A stretch of DNA of 64,000 bases from Varroa destructor (Eukaryota; Arthropoda; Arachnida; Mesostigmata; Varroidae). Positions 11,401 through 24,025 of this stretch are shown one piece after another; position 1 is the stretch's first letter, and every line of letters starts with the position of its first letter. The notes beneath the pieces were generated by a model, which did no database searches, was not told where the DNA came from, and worked only from the letters and a program-made list of their open reading frames with translations. The stretch is from positions 34,658,079 through 34,722,078 of the forward strand of contig NW_019211460.1 of the NCBI RefSeq assembly GCF_002443255.2, read 5' to 3'. The translations under genes and the position numbers were made by a program.

Positions 11401-14400
11401 TGTGCAGGCTGGTTTTCTGAAACCGGCACATAGGCATTTGTATTTGAGGCGCCAGAAGTCTGAGTAGGTGAAGCTTCGTAAGTATGTGGCGGATGCCACG
11501 GTGCACCCTGGCTCCCGTGGGCAAGACTGTGCGGCTTGAACGTGGACGTGTAGACGCGTGACTTGACTGCATTACCAGGCGGTTGTGGGTCATAGCTTTC
11601 AGCGTAACTGAAAATAAAAATTTCACAAATATCGTTGCCTTGATGACTGTATCTGAAGCCATACTTCACCAAATGTACTGATATTACTGTCTATTAAAAA
11701 TATAGAAATTCTTCACTAGGTATTCACCCCGTTTCTGGAGATCAAGAAAATGGACGCCGACAAAGTTCCTTTGAAACTTCTGAACTATAGTCAGCTGTAG
11801 TAAAAAAGAATTTAATACAAACATTCCTTCGCAAATCCTAGAGCGAGTCTGTACAACGAGGTTAGTGAAAATATCGAGCTTCTGAGGTCATTTTGGGCTC
11901 ATCATACAGCATTAAAATATAAAACGCTGAGTGCAATTTTAGCTCAAGTTTTTGACCCTTTTATACAAAGTAAACAAGTAATGAATATTGCTATCATTTC
12001 TCGTGATTATATCACTACAGACGCCGCTAATCCCCAATACGGGTGTTTCTCAGGTTATATCATGACCTGAACATAGGTAGCACCATTTCGAAGTCATACT
12101 GCTTTTATGTTTGGCTCTTCAACGAACGAGTTCGCTTTAGTAACAATGTTCATTGAGCGACAACTTGAGTGGATATGTCTCTGACGCGAGTTCAAATCAG
12201 CACTTTTCTATTTGTAGCCGTAAGTCTACCTGTTTAAGTTACCGCAGTACGTAAGGAGAAGTGAACTTTCGTACACGTACTTAGTCACGGTATTGTACAA
12301 GGAAAAAGGAAGAGTGAAGACAGGATAACCTCCCAAATACAGGTAGGATAAGCGGCTATACTTTAGTTACAGCTTGCACGGAACAGTGATGAGGTCCTGG
12401 GATAATGACAAAGCACACGATACTCAAAGAAGATTAGAACAATCTGTCACGGAAGAAAGCCTATTTTTCTTCGGACAAAACCACTTTCATGCAAGAATTA
12501 TTATACTGTAGCAAGGAAACGTCCGATAACACGCAGGGTCAAATACGCGAGCGTCGATCAGTCTGCGTATATCGAGAATAATATTGTTCATTATAGCTCT
12601 GAGTAAGCGATTAAATGGTCGCGGCCAACTGTGTTTGAATGTAATTTGTACACTAACGTAAGCGTGAGAAGTATCGCTAGAGAGACACGCGCATTTCGTT
12701 ATTGGCACTACGGCTAGGAAACATTGGCTGAAATCGCTCAAGTGAGGCCCGATGTAACACACACTGAATTAAAGCCAAATCTAACTGCCCCTTTCATTGC
12801 CGTCACAAAACTGAAAAATTGTTATTCAGTTGTGAGCGTAAATTTCCCGCGTAAAAAGTTCGAGCGTAAAATTAAATAAAGAGAAATTCTATATATTACC
12901 TTAGAAACATACGCATAGATAGCTAATACAAAATTGGCTGGCTGGCTAGCTTGTCTTGAGTATATTCCGACTACAAGATTTAGGTGGCTAAAAGATGGGC
13001 TGCTGTGGCTTTACGGTGAGGCTGTTTGGGGGCCATTTTAGCGAAGTGTTAATCAGCTGCCAAATCGAATAGCTCCATACATGTTAAGCCTTTACGTACA
13101 TCTTTTTGTTTTTTGCATTTGTATGATGATAATGATTACCTTCTTTGATGGTTAGGTCTCGTTTACATTGTTCAGGTTTTCGAGCGCTGGTTTGTCTCCC
13201 ACTGAATACAGACTGCGAGCAATCGCATATCGTTATTAACATGTGTGAATATACTGACCAGAACGTGGTTTTCGACAATGTCACATTCGTGGAACCTTTT
13301 GCCGTCGGCGGAACTATATAACGATTTTGCCCACCTGGATGGGGATGATGGTTTCGTAGGCTCTTGGCCGAAATGCAGAGTCTCAGTGCGTCCTTTTACC
13401 ACGAATTTAGCGTGCGCCGCAATCTGATATGAACGAGCTCTCGGCTTCGCGGGAAGTTCACTGCATGCGACACTCAATTGTTAGTACCTTATCATCTTAG
13501 CATTGTAGGTGGATCATCCGTTCTGTTAGGGCACAGTCGCAGCGCTAACTCGACTCTCCTTGTTCCAATGATAAAGCGTCGATGATGTTATTTTTAGTCG
13601 TATCTTATTGACAAGGTTATTTTGCATGTGCAAAGGATAACCTTAAATGTACAATTAACTATGGAACTAAGACGAATTCTATAAGCGTCGGCCTTATTCT
13701 CCGAATTGCAGAATCCATGGGTCTATCATTGCTATAAACGACTATGTTGGAGAGTGAGAACTTACGCGGGTCCTACTCGTCCTTGGGCTTCGGCCATTTT
13801 TGTTTTGGGGAACGGATCCAAACTCTCGTCGTTAACCTGAGCATTATCAGTCCTTAGGCCCTTCGATCCCTCCACCGAGATCAACGGAAACGTGGCTACT
13901 TCCGTTGACGAAAAGCCATCGTTGCTACGCAAACGAATTTTCAATTAAAAATCTCTTTATTGATCGACAAAAGTCAAGGCTAGTATTGCTACGACATTAC
14001 CTAGATATGTGTTATTATATAGCTAACAACTGGCTACTGCTTCATTTAATCAGGTAGTTCTGTGTGATATTACCATTACTTATTACGAGCATCTGAGTTG
14101 ACGCTTTAATGCTAAAGAAATGAAGCTAATACTAAACAGGACATAAACGATGCAAACCTAAGCACACTGTCGACATTTTGATCCTTTTAAGGTACACCCC
14201 GATACTGAAAACGGCCACAAGACTTTTAAATCACAATAACAGTATCACTTATCAACTATCGTCGTTGCTCACAAATACCCGAACGATTTGAATTTACTCG
14301 CGCAAAAATTCTCAACGGCCAGCCTCATAATTTTCATAAATTTCTGCTCCATTACTACACGGATAAAAATAGAAAGATTCCCATTGATCACGTCATCGAT

Positions 14401-15157
14401 TTCAACATGCTTTAAAACCCCCCACTTTCGGTCTTATCTTAATGAAAATCTCTGTTATTTAGTAACAATATCTTGTGAAATAATTTTGACGGCACTCTCA
14501 CTATTGATACTCGAGTTAACTATCGAGCAGATGACTATAGGAGCGGCTATATATANNNNNNNNNNNNNNNNNNNNNNNNNNNNNNNNNNNNNNNNNNNNN
14601 NNNNNNNNNNNNNNNNNNNNNNNNNNNNNNNNNNNNNNNNNNNNNNNNNNNNNNNTATATATAAGATAGTCAAATTAGAGCAGAACGAATATAATATAGG
14701 TAATATGATGTTCATTTACTTGAGTGATGAACGAGGTGGCCGAAAAGTCGAGTAAAAAATCAATTTATTTGCACATGTACAGCTTTTACGATGCCTAAGT
14801 TGAATAATTAAATATAAGCTGACATGCTAATATGTACACATATTTATTTTCAACTAATCCGATGTTCCGCCTGAATAAAATGCCCCAAACAGTAAATTTA
14901 CATTACGTTACTACAAATATATGTAACGATTTAAAAGGGTAAAACCACTGGATAGATCTAAGTTAAACATCATAACAGCAGCTGAACGTATTTCTAATTA
15001 TGACCCGCACAGCTAGTATGTGTGAACCATATAGTAGTCTACGCAGCTATGGCAGGGCGTAATATGGTACATAACCTACTTACTTAGCATCGTTTGGTGC
15101 CGTGAGGGCAAGGCCGGTGAAGAGCAGCAGAACAAACAGCCTCCTCTGAACCGCCAT
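8450..15157 (-). CDS. Secreted Tyr/Pro/Gln/Ser-rich decapeptide-repeat protein, multi-exon, 3' end unresolved
   Basis: Exons on the minus strand are 15157-15084, 13924-13766, 11607-about 9443, 9204-8868 and 8589-8450. Exon 1 starts at the ATG 15155-15157 and encodes a signal peptide (MAVQRRLFVLLLFTGLAL), ending at AA|GTAAGT. Exon 2 begins after TAG with one base of a codon and ends GC|GTAAGT. Exon 3 begins after TTTTCAG with one base. The 2+1 splice phases therefore match at both joins. Exon 3 carries the tandem decapeptide repeats. Exon 4 encodes an acidic, Glu/Asp/Ser/Pro-rich segment and ends ACAAG|GTATAG. Exon 5 joins it in phase and ends CAAG|GTGAGT. The exon 3 donor is uncertain: weak GT sites exist at 9443 and 9458, and exon 4 also has an alternative acceptor at 9174. 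A last exon may lie at 8302-8247 or the frame may run on to 8358. The product is about 960 residues or more, secreted. Function is unknown; a structural extracellular, cuticle, silk or secretion role is only a guess from composition. Confidence 0.7.
10613..11165 (-). repeat. Coding minisatellite: about 18 degenerate 30-bp units (decapeptide repeat)
   Basis: Inside exon 3 of the secreted protein, roughly residues 226-409, the translation falls into 10-residue units with loose consensus Y-G-x-x-P-Q-x-x-S-x, for example YGLGPQAQFG, YGPIPKASSN, YEKKPQILSN and FRLSPQVSSN. Alternate units tend to end in QSG/QFG and SSN/LSN, giving a hint of a 20-residue higher period. The units are too diverged for a recent expansion, but the period is regular, with one or two indels. 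More loosely related PQ/Y-rich sequence continues on both sides. Confidence 0.85.
14556..14655. other. Assembly gap of exactly 100 N
   Basis: The run of N is bordered on both sides by TATATA, so it probably hides an AT dinucleotide tract. The round length suggests a gap of unknown true size. It falls in the first intron of the secreted repeat-protein gene and does not interrupt a recognised exon. Confidence 0.95.
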
Positions 15158-18100
15158 GGCGAATGTAGCTTGACGAAGCATCCGCATGGCCGATTATCGC
15201 GTGGTATCGCGTTCCATCTATCCAAAGGCATCGATGACGATAAGCACCAACGATTTAGATGGAAAACCAGAACGCAGCTCCTATCCCGGGGCCGCTTTAC
15301 GACATTCCCTAGCTCTTCGTATTGATGTTGCTTTCGAGCGCGAAACTATCATGATACGATCGCCGTATGTAACGTAGACGCAACGATAGATGGCCGCCGT
15401 ATTCTGGAATCGTGGCTGGCCTAGAGAACGGCAGTACTTCTCTTAACTAGCCGCGTTGCCCTCTCTTAGTCGACAAGAGATGGTACGCATAAATGGAGGG
15501 TAGTTCAGAGCATTATGTGGGGAAAGGTTAGTTCACCTCGCTGGCCCAGGCTGACGGAGAGGTGCTGGTTCAGCACCGACGCTTACAGAACCTGTCAAAG
15601 TTCAACACTAACTGCGCTTGGCTTGGACAGAATAAGCGTACTGATTGCTATTGTAGCCGTAGCAATTTGGGTACATTCTCTCTCTAAGATGATACAAAGC
15701 TCTTCTGAGTAGTAATATCTAATGCGACCACAAGATAACTTCTAGCATTACAACCTTCCAAAAAAATTGTGCGAAAACTCCGCCAGAGGTACGTTCGTCT
15801 AAAAAAAAATGACCTTTTCTAGGGTCGCTTTGGGAGTGTGTACTGCTGCTCTATAGCACCTAACAAAGTGTATTTTACTTTTAATAAAAAATTGAGAAAA
15901 CACGTATACAATCCGTTTTCGATGCACGTATTAGATAAAGCATATTTTAATTCAAATTAAGTGAATAAAATTCTGCAAAACGTTCAACATCAAATTTCGT
16001 TATCATGATTTAGACCAACTTTGCACTATTTTTTTGTAGTATTTATGATTGAGACGTTACCGTTCTAGTTCTACAAATTGCTTTTTATTCCCAACGATTG
16101 TTTATTATCCGGCCAGATCTTCCATATTGATCGGTAATACAATCTCCACTTCATCGACTTCATAACACTTGCCCATCGAGTTCACGATTTAACGTGGATA
16201 GATTGAGAAGTCGACAATGTAGGAATTTTATAAAATTCATACATAACATGAGCAAAGGCCAAACTCCCTGTACAAATCAATTAATAGCAGAACTCCTTAA
16301 AATGAACCGCTTATGGCCCAGGTATCCTAAAATAAGAGTAGGTGCCGACAAGGCCCCTGCGTGGAGTCGCAGCAAAAACTTACGATTTGAAAATTTAAGC
16401 CTCTATTTGTAGAAAATAGTCTAAGACAAATAAAAAAAAAAAAGCTGAATTGAAAAAAACAACGGTTCAGGAATCAGAAACAAAAAGTTGAATGTTATAG
16501 GTTTTCGCGTTCACTGTAATTATAATAAGCGGTAAATAGAAGAAATTCAATAAATCGCACCTATCCTAGAGGTGATTTAATGTCTGTAACATCTTTGCCA
16601 TTCGAGTGTGGCTAAAAATCTAAGTTCCAACAATAACGATCGACTTCAGGAGCAGTTAAACGATTATACATATCAGAAGCATTCATTAGCAGTATACCCC
16701 TCGGCACCAGGAATAATTTAGAAACAAGGCAGCTACACCGGCTGTAACAGGAGTCTTCGAGTCCTGCATCAGAACAGTCTGCCTTCGCACATAATACTGC
16801 ACAAACTCATGTCCCGCAGTAGTTTATGGAAACGTATAACTGAGCTAAAGGTGTCCGTAAGACACAGGTAACTGCAGCGTTGAGGTGGAGCTGGCAGTTT
16901 GGGTCAGGCAGGGCACAATTGGGTTTAATTAGAGCTTTTTAGTTCGACATGGTCTGAGCTAGGCAGATCGAGAATTGGAACTTCTTTTGTCGTACAGAAC
17001 AACCACAAAAATTTGTAGTGGGAGGAAAGCACTGTCCGATGCTAGACAACAATTGGTCTGCAGATGGATATAGGCAGGAAAAGCATTTTAGAATAACTAC
17101 GGGGATACGTATGACCTCTGTTGGGGTAGCTTTGTGAGAACACCCATTCATCATTTCAATATTGAGCAGTATCACCAAAGTGGTTTCTACAACGATGGTT
17201 CTCCATCGAACAGAAACAGTTTCACTAAATTTGTTTTCAAAGTAATTTTTCTATTTTCTCTGATATACTTTTTCAGACCATTTGAATGCACTTTACCTAT
17301 CTACGTTAGCCCATGAACTTATCCCTTCTGTCATCATATTTCTAGAATAGAAACTTACTATGAGCAATGTACGTAGGTAAATACGAGCACCCAAAAATAT
17401 TTCCTGAAGTCTTCTACAATTTCTTACCAAAAATATAAAATAGTATTTGTATATGATTTATTCGATGTGACCATCTTTCTTACAAAAGACATTCGAGTTT
17501 TTCAATTACTAGGTCCAATTATTATAAGTGGTTGCATGGGTAGCTAATATCGCACATTAACGATAATAGATAGGTAGATCAGCCTGTGTTTTCCAAGGAG
17601 TATTTTCAGGTCCTTTACAAAGAAGATGTGAGTTAGATCTTATGACACCTTTATATCTATGAATATGGACAATTAGAAAATCAATAATTAGCTTCTTTTG
17701 TCTATGAGCGTTTTCTCGCGTCTGACGTAGGAATCAGGCACGACGGTTTTTGAAGGTACTCGTTAATATGGCCTATTCTGCTGCAGATTCTAGGATATAG
17801 TCAGCAATATTCTAAAGCCAGGCCTAAGACGTACCTCACAGTAACTCTGTGCGCTCTTTTCGAAAGGTTTCAAGTTCAAATACAAATTATTATACCCATT
17901 GGCTTCACCTGACGCGCATAATACGCATACGTACATCTGTGCTTCTCTTCTTTTTGTCATGTTGGTATGGTACTGATCCTGAGGGGTCTGTAGGTCGGGT
18001 GGGTCGTAGACTTGCAGGTACGCAAGCAAGGTCTCTCTGCTCTCCTGCTTATTAATAATCATATATATCGAAGCAGCATAGAGTAGTACGGATTTTTTCA

Positions 18101-21100
18101 CTTATTCCAAACCATGTCTAGTAGTTCCGAAGGAGCCTTTCGCTTTAAACGTAAGCTGCGCTAAGCTGAGTGCACTTCAGGGGTTACCTGTCGCTTAAGC
18201 TGTATGTAGTTCCCTCTATTCTGCGATGTTTTTTCCTTCCTCTTGGATGAATTGCGTCGCTTTCCTCCGGCGCCGATAGATGTTTTGCTAGAACAATTAT
18301 ACTGGTCAATGGTATTTTTCCATTACCAATAACGGTAGACACACCATGCAATATATATGTGAGTTATAACATAAATAAGAACGGCTTTTCACCTGCAGCG
18401 TTATATCCAAATTCTAGCAATAAATTGATTGACTACTCTCCGTGACGCTCTTTAACCCAATTTATCTATTTTTTCCCGCCGAAAATATCCAAGCCCGCCG
18501 TTGAAAGACTCATCCACTGCCAGTTTTTGAGATCCTTTGCTTTGTTAAATTTAATATGCCAGCGAAAGGTGCCTGAGCTCTGGAGAATACGGTGAGCATA
18601 GCAAACGATCCGCTTGAGATTTTGCAGGGTTGCCTTAACGACATGTGTTATGTGAAGCATATAATTGTAATAAAGAAGTATGATTTTAAATTGTATGTCG
18701 GCTCATTTCTACTAGATGAGTTCGTTCAATCAATGCAACTGGGTTATTTAAACATTTGTGTGAACCATCTTGCTCTTCTCAAATATTTCTTCAAATACGA
18801 ACCCTATCCAGTCCCATCAAGCGCAAATCATGGTGTTTTTGGACCGGATAATTAGCTTAACTCTAGACTTACGCGTACCTTTCAGGGTTCCTCTTTCGCT
18901 ACTTCAAGTTGACATGCAGGCATAACTTCTTGTCACCCAAAAAAACTGTGAGTATAAACTTTTCATTACGGCTTTAGTTGAGGACCCATGAAAAGCGCGT
19001 TTTTTGTGAGCTTTATCCAGCCTGTGGGGAACCGGGGTCTTTGAGCCTTGATTAAACTTCATAGAGTTAAGATGCTTTACGATATTTGAGTAGTTACAGC
19101 CCGCGTTTTCACCTGATTGGCGAGTTATATATCTCCTCTCAGGGTTGATAACGACTTATTGAATCTCAATAACGTACGCCTTTCAGATCGCAGAACCCAG
19201 CTCTAAACCTACCTGTCGTAGTATTAGTCAAGCAGTTTCCATAGTTACATAGGGCGCGCTGTACACAGTGTAGACGTTTCGGCCTGCCTCGACAGATATT
19301 TGGCTTCAATGAGGAAGAACATAGCGTAGGTACCAAAATTATATCTTCGACTAGAAACATCAATTTTTAAAAGCTGAACTTGACATGAAATTTCATTTGA
19401 AGTATAACGATAAAAGCAAATAATACTCTAGAGTGGTACATAGAAACAAGCAAACAGTATGAGGTTACAAGGAAAATAATTAAAAACGCGCTTACTTATT
19501 ACAACGTTAAAAAATAGTTAGATAGAAAGGTAACCTAAGCATCAGGCAGAGTGTACCTTGTTTTTTTCTATTATTTAAGCACACGATGCTCTGCGTTGCT
19601 AGATATGTTTTTCTTTCCAGTGTGCTGTCAAGAAAAGGGTCAGTTACCTCTTATCAGGAACTAAATATTATACCTTCTTGGTACATACGTCATTGCACTA
19701 AATTGTTCAGAGTCCGGGAATAAAAAAATTAGAACAACTTTTTTTTGGAGTCGACTTATACCTTTTTGTCAACACTTGTCGTTTTAACCATACACCCTCT
19801 TTGCTATGATAATACGAAACTGTTTTTTCCACCTTCACTCGTTGACTGTAGCTGTCTTAATCCATTCCTTTTATTTACTTGCTTTCAAAAGTGTATTGCT
19901 GGATTCACGCCTCATCAAACACTACATGTTTTTGAATTTCTCCTCTACATTTTCAAAAACAAACTTAACAACCAATTTTGGTGCGTTACGAGCAAACATG
20001 GCGGCATTTTTGAATAGAACTGGGTCATCGCTAGATGCCTGTGCAATGTACTGAGGTTTAGTCGCGTTGAAGGGTCGCGTCATTCTCATGTTTATGCCCA
20101 CGCCTATATTCTGAGTTTTAAATCTTGGAGTTAGCTCTACTTAGAACAATTTATAAGTTGTCGTGTTCAAAAATGTATTTTAATTGTATTTCTTCGCCAG
20201 GTTGTAAAATCATAACAAAACTAGCTATTAATCTATCTACGCCGACGCCATGTAGAATATATATGTACCCCAAAGTCCCGAAAAATTAAGGCTGGTGACA
20301 TTTCTTAAAGAAAATTCCATATTCGATTTAAATTGTAACAAATAAATATGCTACAGAGTTCATAACAGTATTTACGAAGCAGTCTGAAGTAGTAGTAATA
20401 AGTATTTCAACGTAGAAGCTACTCGTAGAGCAGCCCTTGTACACAAGTTAAATAGAGTTTGTACATCAGTTTTCAACGTAACCCTCAATGTCGCATGATA
20501 TCATTACTAACATATTAGGCCGCGTGATTCGTAGATTTGCTATACAGACGCCTTCATTGAACCAGTTTTATTTTGCTCTCCAGTACCACAGTTCTACATG
20601 CGCTCGCTTTATAAGCTGTTATAATAATCGCGTAAAACAAACTAACGGCCATATCTGTTTCTAACGTCGGTAAGTCTGCTTGGAAAATGGACGCCTGAAA
20701 GCGTAACCTTAAAACAGACGCATCAGAAGATGAAGGACCAGTGCCATTGGAAGGCAAACAGCCTTCCAATGGCACTGGTCCTTCATCTTCCTGCCTAAAT
20801 ATGTTACGTCCTACAGCAGCAAGTCTTTAAATGGAATAGAGCTTTTCTTGCAAAGTATGCCCGAATAACTATCATGGACATATCACTTTGTGATAGAGTG
20901 TGTTACAAATGCGCCACGACTAACAGTGGCTGTACCTGTCAAAACGAATTCGTCTAAGTTCCGATTACCATGCCAAAAAAATCTGTGTCCTAACAGCATT
21001 TAAACAAAGTAAGATTTCAAAGGGCCTTAAAGGAACGAGATGCTTCAAATAAAAGTTAGTTAATAGTCAATAATTTAAAGCCCTAGACACTAATTAAGTT

Positions 21101-21266
21101 ATAAAAAAGAGACAACAGTTTCCAATGGTAGATATGGTCTTTACTTTTGTGACACAAACCGCAATCGAACACATTTCATCGAGACGGCAACCATAAGTTC
21201 TATCCGATTTTAGCTAAAGTGAAAAACAATGCTAGGTTTGGGGAAATTTATATAGAAATTATGATG
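15158..21266. other. About 6 kb with no supported gene
   Basis: The part next to 15157 should contain the promoter and 5' UTR of the secreted repeat-protein gene; it is somewhat GC-richer up to about 15.7 kb. The remainder is AT-rich, with only short open frames lacking consistent splice context. A perfect hairpin at 20.73-20.79 kb is listed separately. Confidence 0.5.
20726..20790. repeat. Perfect inverted repeat, 30-bp arms, 5-nt loop
   Basis: Positions 20726-20755 are the exact reverse complement of 20761-20790, with AAACA between them. The arms are moderately GC-rich, unlike the AT-rich surroundings. The structure could make a strong RNA or cruciform hairpin. No mature-miRNA-like mismatches are seen; the pairing is fully perfect. 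Confidence 0.95.
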
Positions 21267-21272
21267 TTTATT
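21267..21272 (-). other. Candidate polyadenylation signal AATAAA
   Basis: TTTATT on the plus strand reads AATAAA on the minus strand, about 260 bases downstream of the stop codon of the anosmin-like membrane-protein gene. Assigned by position only. Confidence 0.35.
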
Positions 21273-21530
21273 CGGATGTGTCGCTGCTGATTAACAGCAG
21301 TGTTTACAATTACGTCTATGCACATCATTGATAATGTTATAAAAATCTGTTTGTTATTATCTTCAGCGGTGCAAAAGATCTACCTAATAGGACTGTCCCG
21401 ATGCCAAGTTAAACTTCAGCAATGCCGTAAAAGACAAACGAGCACATAGATCAAATCGATGATTATGGAATTAACAAATTCCGCACTGACCGACACGATG
21501 GATAATTGTTGTCTGCTAGTGCTGGACCAA

Positions 21531-24025
21531 TTAGATATTGCAGTCATTGTCTGAACGTTTTTCAAATACAGTCGATGGATCCTCTTCCTCTACTAGCCTA
21601 TCATGCTTGGCTGTGGAACTGCGAGAATCTTGAGAGATTCGAGCACTTAACGCTGACAGTTGCTTTTTCACCGACGCATGTCTATTCGAAAGCGACTGCT
21701 TCTTGCCCGATTTGCTCGAAACAGATGTGCTTGTCTTTGGTGTGGTGTTCGACGAAAGCCACTGGCTACAGACCCTCTTTATAACCCTAACAGCCATAAA
21801 GATGCTGATGATGAAAATCGTTGCGATCGACAAGCCCACTCCGATAATATACTGAGGGGATATGCAACCGGAGCAAGTTTCGATTAGCGGGCGTGAACCC
21901 GACGTGTGTGTGGCCGTGTCCACGATGAGAGTTTTGCTTTCGGCCACAGGGCGGAGTGACCCAAAAACAAAAGCTCGGACACTCACCTGATAAATACTGT
22001 TCGGCCACAGGGTGACAACTCCAACGTTGTTATATGTTGTCAACTGTCCGGTGATGTCGAGCGCTTGCTCGGTCCGTTTCCACTGAACTTCATACCGAAT
22101 ATCTGCGTCATAAGATACACGCGACCAGCTTAGGACAGCATCAATTCCACCTAGATGTTTAGTTGAATGGCGCAGAGCCTGAAGTACGGGCATCCATTGA
22201 CTTCGGTGATTTTCTAACTCAAGCGAAACATCGCCTTGGTGACGTTGACGCGCGCTATCTTCGAGGTATCCTTCGTCCCGAAGGGTCTCTCTGCTGTTTT
22301 CGCTATGGAAATCAAAGTCAGAACACCATTGCTCTATCTGACCTACTTGGCCATTGGGGCTATAAGCAGTTAGTTGAAGTTTTGATGACAACTTGAGAAG
22401 TCCACGCCGCATTGTGACGTTCGTGTAGAACGTCTGCGTTAATTGCTGCCAGTTTGAAGTAAGTTGATCCAGTATTAGCAGAACGTAAACCAATGGCTTG
22501 CCTCGGATCTGCTTCGTTTCGGAAACTGACCAGTCGAAATGGATCGCATCATCCGCTTTTCTGTAGCTATATTTTAGTGGCGGCATGGGATGGACGTCCA
22601 TATTTTTTGTCGTCTCGGTGTAGTTGGAATGTAAGCGACGGAAGTTGCATGCTTCCTGACAACCAGGAAACTTGAAAGTGCAAAAAGGAGAACCGAAGGT
22701 GGGCATTACATTACTGAACTTTACCGTTTAGTATTGAATCTCGCGCTGGTAAACTGTTTCCATTGTGCTACTTAGTACATAGATGAAGAAACTTATGTAA
22801 TATCTAAAATAACGAAAAATGTGTCGCAAAACAACAAACATTTGTGAGCGAAATCTAATAATATTAATAATAACTTACGCAAAGGTGTTTATTATTACAC
22901 AAGGGCGCCCACGCTTTGTATCTCTTGTAGACCAGACTGCAGGAATCCCAGCACTGAAAATGCATAGTATTTTTTTTATGAGATCTTCACCTTATTTCGT
23001 AGAATATCGGTATCTACAGTTAAGAACTTGTATAGTCGGATATGGATAAATAAGCCCAAACAGACTTTACCGGTACATAATACAAATGCAAATTACGGCA
23101 AAATTATGGTCTCGCTAGTATAGCGCGATTAGAATTAAATGGTTAAAATAAGTACCATAATGTTATATCTTACCATCCAGCATTCGCCGTCGTCGAAGCA
23201 ATTATTTTCCGACCCAAAAACATAGAACTGTTCGAAAAAAAAAAGAAACAAAAAACATAGTTTATGAAGTTTGTCGGTAACTAAGTTAGCGCTCGGATCT
23301 CCCCTAGATGATCGATAAACGATAAATGAGGTTATTTTGGCGCCACTTCAGACGATTGCTCTGTCCGTAACGATCTTAGGACGCTCTCGTTCGAACGTCT
23401 TCAATACTGTGCACAAGAAGTTACTATTATGTGGTTCAGAAATACAGTTTACGATAATGCCAGTGTTTCGATAGCTCAGCTAATTCAGAAATAAGTCCTA
23501 GATACGGAGCTCAGGTAGTCAAAATCATTCTGATCCCGCCATTACAGGTGTCCGAAATTAACGAGGCCGCGCAGACTAAAGGAGAAACTTTGGAAAATAT
23601 TAACTTGTTTTCGGCACAGGGTACATTTTTGTACAACTTTTGTTCGCCGTTGACGACAGTCGAAATAACGCTCCCTGCTGCCTTTCACCTCGAAGATTAC
23701 CCCCTCTGAAGAACTGATTAGTATATGTAAACCTATGCACTGATGAACCTTGAGTTGAGCTATTTAGCTCGCAGATGGCTTCAGTCCCATAAGGCAACGT
23801 ATACATACCGTCATAAAAAGGCATTTGCAGAGGTACGAATTTGAAGTCTTCCTCAGACAGTTGTAATCTCAATTTCTGGTTAGGTCGATCAGCATGATCG
23901 TAGTTACTTACCTGATTGAGACATTGAGCACGGCACCTGGCCATCATCACGTGCGTTTTTTTGTCAAAGGCCTCGAAGGCCATTGTCCTTACCAGGACAG
24001 CAGCATACAGCACTAGAATAGCCAT
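21531..24025 (-). CDS. Anosmin-like Cys-rich, FN3-containing single-pass membrane protein, 3 exons, about 435 aa
   Basis: Exons are 24025-23912, 23227-23174 and 22670-21531, all joined in phase 0. Exon 1 starts at an ATG giving a signal peptide (MAILVLYAAVLVRTMAFEA) and ends in ARCRAQCLNQ before CAG|GTAAGT. Exon 2 encodes 18 residues with a CxxxxxC pair (CFDDGEC), between AACAG and ATG|GTAAGA. Exon 3 starts after a pyrimidine-rich TTTCAAG and opens with GCQEAC. The order C-x3-C, C-x5-C, C-x3-C resembles the Cys-rich N-terminus of anosmin-1 (KAL1). About 270 residues follow with fibronectin type III-like strands, the clearest including LSWSRV and YEVQWKR. Then comes a transmembrane helix near residues 330-352 and a basic, Ser-rich cytoplasmic tail of about 83 residues. 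Vertebrate anosmin is secreted and has a WAP domain; none is visible here. It is probably a cell-surface adhesion or signalling protein, but the ligand is unknown. An upstream in-frame ATG at 24071-24073 is a less likely start. Confidence 0.75.

Noticed and set aside
13172..13477. About 100 coding-like codons on the minus strand inside the repeat-protein gene
   Set aside because: It has an acceptor with the right incoming phase, but every donor I can see leaves phase 0 or 1, which would break the join to the 11607 exon; not added to the model.
20554..20710. Possible 48-base exon flanked by TTTCAG and GCC|GTTAGT next to the 20.7-kb hairpin
   Set aside because: Sites are acceptable but no neighbouring exon joins it in phase, and the frame runs into the hairpin.
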